Made by a program: the position numbers and the translations under genes. Shown piece after piece: positions 36,636 to 47,578 of a stretch of 64,000 bases of DNA. The DNA lies in assembly GCF_008386575.1 (NCBI RefSeq), contig NZ_VUOA01000023.1, positions 1-64,000 of the forward strand. Direction: 5' to 3'. This DNA comes from Salinarimonas soli. GTDB taxonomy: Bacteria > Pseudomonadota > Alphaproteobacteria > Rhizobiales > Beijerinckiaceae. The first letter of the stretch is position 1. Every line of letters begins with the position of its first letter. Below the pieces are notes generated by a model, which saw only the letters and a program-made list of their open reading frames with translations, was not told where the DNA came from and did not search any database.

Positions 36636-36813
36636 GCGGATCTCCCAATCCCGAACCGGGCCTCGCCCCCTGCCCAGGCGGGCGGGCGGACCGGGGGAAA
36701 GGCAGCTTCCCCGCCCGGCGCGGCCCCGTCAATCGGGCCGACGGCAGCATCGGCTGGAAGGGACGCGAGCGCGGGTTCCGCGCCCGGCCGGCAGGTCCAA
36801 GCCGGGACGGAGC

Positions 36814-37287
36814 CTAGCGGAACGCCAAGCCCACGATCTCGTAGGACTTGCCGCCGCCCGGGGTCGACACCTCGACGGTGTCGCCCACCGCCTTGCCGAT
36901 CAGGGCGCGCCCGATGGGCGAGGCGATGGAGACGCGGCCCGAGCGCACGTCGGCTTCGGGCTCGCCGACGATCTGGTAGGTCTTCTCCTCCTCGGTGTCC
37001 TCGTCGACGAGCTTCACCGTGGCGCCGAACTTGATGCGGTCGCCCGAGAGCTTCGTGACGTCGATCACCTCGGCCCGGGAGATGAGGCTCTCCAGCTCCT
37101 GGATGCGGCCCTCGTTGAGGGACTGGGCTTCCTTGGCGGCGTGGTACTCGGCGTTCTCGGACAGGTCTCCCAGCGCGCGCGCCTCGGAGATCGCCTGGAT
37201 GATGCGCTGCCGCTCCACCTGCTGGCGATGCTTCAACTCTTCCTCCAGGGCCACGAAGCCCTTGGGCGTGAGCGGTATCTTCTCCAT
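36814..37287 (-). CDS. greA: transcription elongation factor GreA
   Basis: A 157-residue cleavage factor that rescues backtracked RNA polymerase through its secondary channel. Residues 1-75 form the antiparallel coiled coil with the acidic tip D41 and E44 in [16 protein letters not shown]. Residues 80-157 are the FKBP-like domain (ISRAEVIDV, then [14 protein letters not shown]). Length is typical. It lies 92 bp downstream of carB on the same strand, an arrangement common in alphaproteobacteria. Confidence 0.97.
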   Translation of the reverse strand: MEKIPLTPKGFVALEEELKHRQQVERQRIIQAISEARALGDLSENAEYHAAKEAQSLNEGRIQELESLISRAEVIDVTKLSGDRIKFGATVKLVDEDTEEEKTYQIVGEPEADVRSGRVSIASPIGRALIGKAVGDTVEVSTPGGGKSYEIVGLAFR

Positions 37288-37308
37288 CGTCCGTCCTCAA
37301 GCAATGGC

Positions 37309-37337
37309 GGCCCTGCGGAGAGGCGCTCCGCAAGGCC
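37309..37337. other. hairpin between carB and greA
   Basis: A seven-base-pair stem TGCGGAG / CTCCGCA with the loop AGGCG, extended by flanking GGCC on both sides. There is no poly-T tract on either strand, so it is not a standard terminator. It may stabilise or separate the carB and greA parts of a shared transcript. Confidence 0.4.
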
Positions 37338-37379
37338 GTGTATCAGGTCAGCCCTGGCGCCGTCGCCGACGCCGCGGGG

Positions 37380-40850
<3,471 letters not shown>

Positions 40851-41140
40851 GGGGCCATCCGGGCGCGTCCGGCCGCGGGCCGCCGCCGGAGCGGCTCGGG
40901 ACGGGGACGGGCGCAGGTGAGTGAGATGCTGAGCGGGCCTCTTACACGGCACGGCCGTGGATGGGAAGGGGATTGGACGGGTTCCGCCGCCGGGTTCCGC
41001 ATAGCGGCGCGGCGTCGCGCGGGGGTGGCCTCGGCACGCCTCGTCCGCTAGATGCAGGGCCGGACGCGAGCTGGGACGCCTCGAATCGGCCGTCCACCAG
41101 GCCCGGCCAATTGCGGCAGAGGGAGCCCGACCGGACAGCC

Positions 41141-42238
41141 ATGCGCGAACCGAATGCCATCGACTTCTGGCGTGGCGTCGCCCTGGTGACGATCTTCGTC
41201 AACCACATCCCGGGAGCGCTCTACCAGCAGGTCACCTACAGCCAGTACTCGATCTCCGACGCGGCCGAGCTCTTCGTGTTCCTCGCCGGATGGGCGATCG
41301 CGCTCGCCACGGCGCGCCGGGGCGATCCCGACAGCCCGCGCCGGGTCGTGCTGCGGCTGGCCTCGCGCACCCTGGAGATCTACCGCGCCCAGATCCTCGT
41401 GACCGCCATCGCGCTCGCCATGATCGCGGGCGCCGCGATCGTCCTCGACAACCCGCTCATCATCGAATGGCACAATGCCGGGCCGGTCTTCGTCGATCCC
41501 GTGCCCACCACGCTGGGCTGGGTCCTGATGACCCACCAGCTGGGCTATTTCAACATCCTGCCGCTCTATGTGGCCATCCTGGCGCTGAGCCCCTTCTTCG
41601 TGCTCCTCGCCCGCTACAGCCGCGCGGCCGCCCTCATCATGTCCGCCAACCTCTACCTCGCGGCCATGATCTACGAGATCAACGTGCCGAGCTGGCCCGT
41701 GGAGGGGCACTGGTTCTTCAATCCCCTGTCGTGGCAGCTCCTGCTTGTGCTCGGCTTCGTGGCCTCGGACCTGAGCCGGTCCTCCGAGCGGTTCTGGACC
41801 TGGGCGGGACGGCTCCAGCCCGTGGGTATCGCAGGCGTCGCGCTCGGCGTCGTCGTGATGGTCACCGGATGGCGGCCCGATCCGCTGATGGTGCCCGAGC
41901 CGCGCCTCCTGTTCCTCTTCGACAAGACCTATCTCTCGCCCGCGCGCATCCTGCACTTCGTATGCCTGCTCCTTGCCTTCCAGGGCGTCTTCGGCTGGAT
42001 CGCGCGCCTCTCGCCCTGGCTCGCCGGGCAGGCGTCCGCGCTCGGACGCAACTCTCTCGAAGTCTTCGTCGTTGCCTCCTTGGCCAGCCTCGCGGCGCAG
42101 TTCGTGAGATTTGTCACCGGGGGCGGTTTTATTGTGGATACGCTTGTCGTATGGTCCGGTTTATGCGCCCTGTCGTTTACCGCGTGGTTCGTGGAGTGGC
42201 GCTCGCGCTCGCCACGGCCATCGTCGCTGCGGGAGTAG
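41141..42238 (+). CDS. OpgC family membrane acyltransferase
   Basis: A 365-residue inner-membrane protein with about ten helices. [18 protein letters not shown] at residues 7-24 holds the conserved Asp/Arg and His of the acyltransferase-3/OpgC family. [20 protein letters not shown] and [17 protein letters not shown] follow as in OpgC. OpgC succinylates osmoregulated periplasmic glucans; the acceptor here is unknown and no opgGH is in view. Its last 76 bp overlap the next gene, which encodes a periplasmic SGNH protein. A 290-bp divergent gap separates it from carB. Confidence 0.9.
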   Translation: MREPNAIDFWRGVALVTIFVNHIPGALYQQVTYSQYSISDAAELFVFLAGWAIALATARRGDPDSPRRVVLRLASRTLEIYRAQILVTAIALAMIAGAAIVLDNPLIIEWHNAGPVFVDPVPTTLGWVLMTHQLGYFNILPLYVAILALSPFFVLLARYSRAAALIMSANLYLAAMIYEINVPSWPVEGHWFFNPLSWQLLLVLGFVASDLSRSSERFWTWAGRLQPVGIAGVALGVVVMVTGWRPDPLMVPEPRLLFLFDKTYLSPARILHFVCLLLAFQGVFGWIARLSPWLAGQASALGRNSLEVFVVASLASLAAQFVRFVTGGGFIVDTLVVWSGLCALSFTAWFVEWRSRSPRPSSLRE

Positions 42239-43029
42239 CGGGCGCGAAGCCAGCCCTGGCCCAGACCGCCGCTCCCCTCCAGGACGGCGCGCGCGAGGCC
42301 GCGACCGCCGCCCCCGCCGTTCCGGCACCGGAGGCCCCCGACGCCGGCCTGTCGCCCGAGTGCCGCGTGCCGGGCGCCAAGCTCTACAACCTCGCGCCGC
42401 TGCGCGCCGTGAAGGCGGCCCTGCGCGACGACCGCGCGATCCGCGTTCTCCTGATCGGCGCGTCCGGCGGCGGCGGCGCCTTCTCCTCGGTGATCAGCTA
42501 CCCGGTTCGCCTGCGCACCGAGCTCGAGAAGCAGTTCAAGGGCATGGAGGTGGAGGTGATCCACCGTGCGCTCTCGGGCGAGGTGGGGACCGGCGCCGCC
42601 GATATGGTGCGCACCGCGACCGCCGAGATCGGGCCTGATCTCGTGATCTGGCAGGTGGGCACGAACGACGCCCTCGCCCGGGTCGACGTCGACGAGTTCG
42701 CCGAGGCGCTCGGCGAGACCGTGGCCTGGTTGAAGTCGCACGAGATCGACGTGCTCCTCGTCGATCCGCAATACACCTCTACCCTGGGCTCCGACCCCTA
42801 TTACGCGCGGGTCGTGCAGGCGGTCGGGACGGCGGCTGCCCGCAACGGCGTGCCCCTGGTCCAGCGGTTCGAGGCGATGAAGTACCTCGCCACCAGCGGC
42901 GGGGGAGCGGCCGTGGGCGGGTTCGCCCTCAACAATCTCGGCAAGCGCTGCATCGCCGAGCATGTCGCCCGCGCCGTCGCGGTGGCGGTGGGGCTCGCCG
43001 GCGACGAGACGCCGCCAGCGTCCCGCTAA
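42163..43029 (+). CDS. periplasmic SGNH-like protein, active site incomplete
   Basis: A 288-residue secreted protein. The signal is [20 protein letters not shown] onward, cut near ALAQ (residue 34), followed by a Pro/Ala linker to about residue 60. The SGNH fold shows block I as LLIGASGGGG (Ser101 in the nucleophile position) and block III as VIWQVGTNDALAR (GTND, 166-169). The expected C-terminal Asp-x-x-His is replaced by GGFALNNLG, so catalysis is doubtful. ATG 42163 lies inside the opgC end, a 76-bp overlap suggesting translational coupling; ATG 42151 is also in frame. The next gene is an intact paralogue. Confidence 0.82.
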   Translation: MRPVVYRVVRGVALALATAIVAAGVAGAKPALAQTAAPLQDGAREAATAAPAVPAPEAPDAGLSPECRVPGAKLYNLAPLRAVKAALRDDRAIRVLLIGASGGGGAFSSVISYPVRLRTELEKQFKGMEVEVIHRALSGEVGTGAADMVRTATAEIGPDLVIWQVGTNDALARVDVDEFAEALGETVAWLKSHEIDVLLVDPQYTSTLGSDPYYARVVQAVGTAAARNGVPLVQRFEAMKYLATSGGGAAVGGFALNNLGKRCIAEHVARAVAVAVGLAGDETPPASR

Positions 43030-43087
43030 GATTTTCCAGGCCTCGTCAACCGTCTTTTAAGATAATTCCTATCCGCGCCCCACCGGA

Positions 43088-43117
43088 TTGGCTCCGTTAA
43101 GGGAGGCATGCTATATC
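43088..43117 (+). promoter_or_regulatory. promoter of second SGNH gene
   Basis: TTGGCT (43088-43093), an 18-bp spacer and TATATC (43112-43117) lie 31 bp before the start codon at 43149. The promoter would allow this gene to be expressed apart from opgC. Confidence 0.5.
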
Positions 43118-43148
43118 TTGAGCATCGGGGGCGTCTATAGGAACCGGA

Positions 43149-43973
43149 ATGCCAGTCGTTTGCACCGCGCATCGCTGGACCAGCGTGCGTCGTCTGTCGA
43201 TCGCCGTGTGTGCATCGATCGTCGCTCTTCTGTCGCTTCCCGCCGCGTCGCTCGCGGCGGATGCGCCCTGCGCGGCCACCAAGCCCGTGTTCTCCGCCCG
43301 CAAGGGGCTGGAGCGCCTTGGCGCCGAGCTGCGGCGCAAGGCCGAGGTCCGCATCCTCGCCATCGGCTCGTCCTCGACCGCCGGCGTCGGCGCCTCGAGC
43401 CCGGCGCTCGCCTATCCGGCGCAGCTCCAGCGCAAGCTCGCGGCCCTCACCGGGCGCCCGGACATCGAGGTGGACAATGCCGGCATCGGCGGCGAGGCGG
43501 CCGACATCACGCTCCAGCGGCTCGAGACCCAGCTCGCCGAGGGCGACTACGACCTCGTGATCTGGCAGGTGGGCACCAACGACGCCCTGCGCGGCGGCGA
43601 CGAGGCCTCGTTCCGTGCGCAGCTGGCGCGCGGCATCGCGGCCGTGCGCCGGGCCAAGGCCGACCTCGTGCTCCTCGACCAGCAGTTCTTCCCCACCGTG
43701 AAGGACCCGGCGCGCTACGAGCGTTTCGTCAACGTCCTGGGCGAGGTCGCCCAGACGGGGGGCGTGCCCCTGTTCTCGCGCTTCGCCCTCATGAAGGCGT
43801 GGGGCGAGCGCTCCATGGACGACCTGCGGGCGATGCTGTCGTCCGACGGCTTCCACATGAGCGACCGCGGCTATGGCTGTGTGGCGGAGCTCCTGGCCGG
43901 CGACCTTCTCTCCGCCTCGAAGCCCCAGGTGGCCCGCAGCGGAACGGCCGCCGTCGCGGCGGTATCGCGCTAG
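43149..43973 (+). CDS. periplasmic SGNH/GDSL hydrolase
   Basis: A 274-residue secreted esterase-like protein. The signal runs to about ASLAADA (residue 39). Block I is AIGSSSTAGVGASSP (Ser75 likely nucleophile), block II has NAGIGGEAAD, block III VIWQVGTNDALRGG and block V SSDGFHMSDRGYG with D233 and H236. All four catalytic elements are present. Together with OpgC and the preceding SGNH-like protein it suggests a set that adds or removes acyl groups on a periplasmic glucan or wall polymer; this is inference. It has its own promoter. Confidence 0.88.
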   Translation: MPVVCTAHRWTSVRRLSIAVCASIVALLSLPAASLAADAPCAATKPVFSARKGLERLGAELRRKAEVRILAIGSSSTAGVGASSPALAYPAQLQRKLAALTGRPDIEVDNAGIGGEAADITLQRLETQLAEGDYDLVIWQVGTNDALRGGDEASFRAQLARGIAAVRRAKADLVLLDQQFFPTVKDPARYERFVNVLGEVAQTGGVPLFSRFALMKAWGERSMDDLRAMLSSDGFHMSDRGYGCVAELLAGDLLSASKPQVARSGTAAVAAVSR

Positions 43974-44176
43974 GGAGCCGACCAGCCCTGGCGGGGCCTG
44001 CGCCTGAGGCGCGGCCCGCCATTCTCGCGATCCATCCTATGCCGATGCGTCCCCTCGCGAGGACGACGGCTGCTCGTCCGGATCCCGTGCGGTCTGCGCG
44101 ATCCGCACGCGCGCGGGGAGGGTCGCCGGCGGCTGTTGCAAGAAATCGCCGGCTTTCGTCTGGTTAAACGTTAGGG

Positions 44177-44191
44177 TTAAGCTGTCTTTAA
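44177..44191. promoter_or_regulatory. perfect CtrA-type box
   Basis: TTAA-GCTGTCT-TTAA is an exact match to the CtrA consensus TTAA-N7-TTAA. It lies within two direct repeats TTAAGCTGT spaced 11 bp apart, 84 bp upstream of the first barrel gene. The 301-bp gap 43974-44274 holds nothing else I recognise. Confidence 0.6.
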
Positions 44192-44274
44192 GCTGTTCCT
44201 GACATGGTCACGACCATCGGATCTTCCGCCAGGGATCGCCCAAAGGGTCCCGGCACTCAGAAGGGACATGGTCC

Positions 44275-45114
44275 ATGGGCAGCCTGAAAGTACTCGCCGT
44301 GGCGGGGCTGGTCGCTGCGGCCTCGACGGCCGCATCGGCCGCCGACCTCCTGCCGCCGCCGCCGGCCGTCTACGCTCCGGAGGCCCCGGCACCCGTCGAG
44401 ATCGGCGGGGGGTGGTACCTGCGCGGCGACATCGGCGTGGGCGTGACCCACATGCGCGATTTCGAATACGTGTCCGACCAGCCGCTTCCCACGGATATCG
44501 CCTACTCGATCGATCGCAAGTCGGTGAACGATCAGGTCTTCGTGGGCGCCGGCATCGGGTTCCAGTTCAATTCGTGGCTGCGCGCCGACGTGACGGGCGA
44601 GTACCGCGCCTCGACGGGCTTCGACGCCATGGAGCGCGCCCGCTACACCTTCGGCGGGGCGGACGGGTTCAACCACTTCACGGGCAAGATCGCCTCCTTC
44701 GTGGTCCTCGCGAACCTCTATGCCGATCTCGGCACCTGGTACGGGATCACGCCGTTCGTCGGCGTCGGCGTCGGTGGAGCCCACCATCGCACCCAGGACT
44801 TCCAGGACATCGGGTACGGCCGTCACCTCGGCGGCATCGGGTTCGCGGGCTCCACGAGCTCCACCCATCTGGCCTTCGCCCTGCATGCCGGCCTGGCCTA
44901 CGACGTCAACGAGCGGCTCAAGCTCGAGCTCGCCTATCGCTACCTCAACATGGGGCGGCCCAACGCGGGCACGATCAACTGCGAGGGCGGCTGCGACGCC
45001 TACGGCTACAAGCTGAAGGACTACGATTCCCACGACATCAAGATCGGCATGCGCTGGCTTCTCGCCTCGCCCGCGCCCGTGGCGTACGAGCGCCCGCTCA
45101 TCCGCAAGTATTGA
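44275..45114 (+). CDS. outer membrane beta-barrel protein (Omp25/31-like), copy 1
   Basis: A 279-residue secreted barrel. The signal is LKVLAVAGLVAAASTAASA, cut near residue 22, followed by ADLLPPPP, a short proline linker typical of this group in Hyphomicrobiales. Alternating hydrophobic strands then run to the end, for example GGWYLRGDIGVGVTHM, GITPFVGVGVGGAH and LELAYRYLNMG. The last residue is Tyr (IRKY), close to the aromatic C-terminal signature recognised by BamA. AGAAGGGAC supplies the ribosome site. A perfect CtrA box is upstream. Function is probably structural or porin-like. Confidence 0.88.
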   Translation: MGSLKVLAVAGLVAAASTAASAADLLPPPPAVYAPEAPAPVEIGGGWYLRGDIGVGVTHMRDFEYVSDQPLPTDIAYSIDRKSVNDQVFVGAGIGFQFNSWLRADVTGEYRASTGFDAMERARYTFGGADGFNHFTGKIASFVVLANLYADLGTWYGITPFVGVGVGGAHHRTQDFQDIGYGRHLGGIGFAGSTSSTHLAFALHAGLAYDVNERLKLELAYRYLNMGRPNAGTINCEGGCDAYGYKLKDYDSHDIKIGMRWLLASPAPVAYERPLIRKY

Positions 45115-45199
45115 GGCTGTCCAGAGATCGTGACGGGGCGGCGTGGACGGGGTCCGCGCCGCCCTTCTCATGTCTGGACCTTGCCCGGACGCGTTGCAT

Positions 45200-45214
45200 T
45201 TAATCGATCCTTCA
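45200..45214. promoter_or_regulatory. CtrA-like box upstream of barrel copy 2
   Basis: TTAA-TCGATCC-TTCA matches TTAA-N7-TTAA at seven of eight positions. It is 83 bp before the second barrel gene, the same distance as the perfect box before the first one. Confidence 0.45.
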
Positions 45215-45296
45215 CGCCCCGTCTTTACCATGGCTCGTCGATGGCACGGCAAGCGCCGGCCGCCCCCCAGCGATCGACGACAGGGACCACGCCGCC

Positions 45297-46110
45297 ATGA
45301 CCAGCCCAGCCCTCCAGGCCCTCGCGGGAGCCCTTCTGCTCGCCATCGCCGCTCCGGCTGCCGCCGCGGACCTGCTGCCGCCCCCGCCCCCCCCTGCGCG
45401 AGACCCTGGCGCCCGTCGCCGACACGGAGTTCGCGGCAGGCTGGTACCTGCGCGGAGACGTCGGCTACGTGCATCCGGGCAACGTCACGGAGGCGGCGTA
45501 TGGCGAGCCCACGCCCCCGATGGTGCACCCGAAGCTCAGCGACGCCTGGTCGGTCGGCGGCGGCATCGGCTACCGCGTCAATAGCTGGCTTCGCTTCGAC
45601 GCCACGGTCGATTACCGCATCGGCTCGACCTTCAAGGGCCGCAATTCCGGTACGGGTTTCGTCCGGGGCTACTCGCAGGAGAGCGCGGATTTCGAGGCGA
45701 CCACGGCGCTCGCCAACGCCTATGTGGATCTGGGGACCTGGTCCGGCATCACGCCCTATCTCGGCGCCGGCATCGGCCTGTCCTCGACCCTGTTCCGGAA
45801 CTACGTCTCGCAGGTGGTCTATTTCGACGGGACCCCGGTTCCGCCCTTCGGCTACCCGGGCAAGCGCACGAACCAGCTCGCCTATGCGCTCATGGCCGGC
45901 GTCGGCATCGATCTGGGCTCCGGCGCGACGCTCGACGTCGGCTACCGCTACGTCCATCTGGGCGAGGTCGCCACGCGCCTCGACGCCTTCAACGTCGGCA
46001 CCAAGATGAAGGACATCGACGCCCACGAGATCCGGGCGGGCCTGCGCTGGGAATTCGCCCGGCCCGCGCCGGCCGTTCTCGCCCAGGCTCCGGTCTCGGC
46101 CCGTTACTGA
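45297..46110 (+). pseudogene. outer membrane beta-barrel protein, copy 2, frame broken at poly-C
   Basis: The reading frame starts at ATG 45297 with a good signal peptide (ALAGALLLAIAAPAAAADLL). It enters a proline stretch and then goes out of frame. The remaining barrel is in another frame from about 45395 to the stop at 46110, beginning LRETLAPVADTEFAAGWYL and ending PVSARY. The switch is at a run of eight C (45387-45394); seven C would restore one continuous protein of about 270 residues very like copy 1. It could be a sequencing error, a recent mutation or a phase-variable switch. A CtrA-like box is upstream. Confidence 0.8.
45387..45394. repeat. C8 homopolymer at frameshift
   Basis: Eight consecutive C residues immediately after codons for the signal-peptide cleavage region of the second barrel gene. 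Loss of one C restores the frame. Homopolymers at this place are typical of slipped-strand switches, though eight is short. Confidence 0.7.
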
Positions 46111-46205
46111 GCCGGCGCCAGCACGTCCCAAGCAATCGCGGCGCGACCCCGGTCGCGCCGTTCGTATCTCAGGTCCTGTTACTTCGGGCGGCGCCGCAAC
46201 CCAAA

Positions 46206-46217
46206 ATTAACGTTAAT
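46206..46217. promoter_or_regulatory. 12-bp palindrome upstream of barrel copy 3
   Basis: ATTAACGTTAAT is a perfect palindrome 57 bp before the third barrel gene. It may be an operator. A related TTAAACGTTAG lies before copy 1 at about 44164, next to its CtrA box. Confidence 0.45.
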
Positions 46218-46273
46218 CCCCCATCGTGTCCCTCAAGCACCACCCGAAAAGTGCCGTCGTCGAGGGCTCCTTC

Positions 46274-47110
46274 ATGCGTATCCTGTCCATCGCGGTCCTG
46301 GCCGCGGGTCTTTCGTCTCCCGTCCTCGCGGCCGATCTCGACTACGCGCCGTTGCGCGGCACGCAGTACGGCTCGGCGCCCGCATCGGTCGAGAACTGGG
46401 AAGGAGGGTATGCCGGCGGCTTCGCGGGCTATACACAGACGAACTACGCCTTCACGGGCACAACGGCCAATCTTCTCTATCCCTTCTTTCGCGAAAGCTA
46501 TCTCGAGACCGAGCATCAGGTCACGAGGCTCCTGGAACCCGGCGCGGCGGCCGCGAACGCGATGTCGTTCGGCGCCTTCGCCGGCTACAACGTCCAGTTC
46601 GACGAGATCGTGATGGGCGTCGAGGTGGACTATACGCGCACGCGCAGCACGCTGTACGGGTCCGGAACGGACGCGATCGGCCGGCGATACGCGACGAAGG
46701 ACGGCTACAACAACGACGTCTACGTGGCGGGACGGGCCTCGGCGGAACTGCGGGAGTTCGCCACGCTGCGCGGCCGCGCCGGCTACACGATGGGGGCGTT
46801 CATGCCCTTCGTGTCGCTCGGTCTCGCCGTGGGGCAGGCGAAGGTGACCCGTGCGGCGTCCGCGACTTGGCTCGGCACCGACGCCGATCCCTTGTCTTCG
46901 CCGATTCTGCCGGACTTCTACGGGGCGTACAGCAATTCCAACGCCAAGACCGCCTGGTCCCTCGGTGTGGCGACCGGGCTGGGCGTGGACGTGGCCCTGT
47001 CGCGCAACGCCTTCCTGCGGACCGAATGGCAATATGTCCGCTTCACCGATTTCGACGGCGTCGCGGCGAGCATCAACACGGTCCGAGCCGGCGCGGGCTT
47101 GAAGTTCTAG
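46274..47110 (+). CDS. outer membrane beta-barrel protein, copy 3
   Basis: A 278-residue secreted barrel with the signal RILSIAVLAAGLSSPVLA (cut near residue 19). The order of strands resembles Omp25/31-type proteins: WEGGYAGGFAGYTQTNYAF, FGAFAGYNVQFDEIVMGVEV, LRGRAGYTMGAFMPFVSLGL and a closing FLRTEWQYVRFTDFDGV. It ends in Phe (GAGLKF), the expected aromatic C-terminus. I chose ATG 46274 since the upstream in-frame residues do not form a signal peptide. It is more distant from copies 1 and 2 than they are from each other. A repeat cluster follows. Confidence 0.87.
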   Translation: MRILSIAVLAAGLSSPVLAADLDYAPLRGTQYGSAPASVENWEGGYAGGFAGYTQTNYAFTGTTANLLYPFFRESYLETEHQVTRLLEPGAAAANAMSFGAFAGYNVQFDEIVMGVEVDYTRTRSTLYGSGTDAIGRRYATKDGYNNDVYVAGRASAELREFATLRGRAGYTMGAFMPFVSLGLAVGQAKVTRAASATWLGTDADPLSSPILPDFYGAYSNSNAKTAWSLGVATGLGVDVALSRNAFLRTEWQYVRFTDFDGVAASINTVRAGAGLKF

Positions 47111-47157
47111 TCCCAGGCTGCCCGAGCCCAGCCCGGTCCAAGTCGCTTTTCCCACTC

Positions 47158-47530
47158 TCCCCCTCGTCCTGAGAGGCTGGCCCATAAGTGCGGCCGACCC
47201 ACCACCCTCGTCCTGAGGTGCCCACGAAGTGGGCCTCGAAGGGCGTTCCAGCGGTCTCCGGACGGCCGTGGCAGAGGTCGTGCGTGCTTCGAGGCTCGCT
47301 CCGCTCGCACCTCAGCATGAGGGAGGGACAGGAGCATCCCTTTTCGGGTCAGGCTCTGAGGTGGCGGGCCTCGAAGGGCGCTCCAGGGCTCTCCGGACGG
47401 CTGTGGAAGCATCCTGCGTCCTTCGAGGGCGGGCTCCGCAGGCCACCTCAGCATCAGGGGGACAGGAGCAGGCCCTCTCGGGCCAGATTCGCAGGCGCCC
47501 TCGATATAGAGGGGGGAGGGTGGGCCGACC
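47158..47530. repeat. cluster of CCTGAGG-family repeats (copies 3 and 4 plus fragments)
   Basis: A truncated left arm (47160-47180), a full element (47205-47325) with TGAGGTGCCCACGAAGTGGG, CCTCGAAGG, the core TTCCAGCGGTCTCC and a closing CCTCAGCATGAGG, then a second element (47354-47460) with core CTCCAGGGCTCTCC and a closing CACCTCAGCATCAGG. Fragments continue to about 47530. This fills the 468-bp gap between the third barrel gene and the RND operon. No gene is supported here. Confidence 0.85.
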
Positions 47531-47548
47531 CCGGCCCGACCCCTAAAG

Positions 47549-47572
47549 AAACGGGGCCTTTCGGCCCCGTTT
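47549..47572 (-). terminator. terminator of the RND efflux operon
   Basis: A ten-base-pair stem AAACGGGGCC / GGCCCCGTTT with a four-base loop, followed on the minus strand by TCTTTAG. It lies seven bp after the permease stop. Read on the plus strand it is followed by GTCGTTT, so it may work in both directions. Confidence 0.8.
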
Positions 47573-47578
47573 GTCGTT

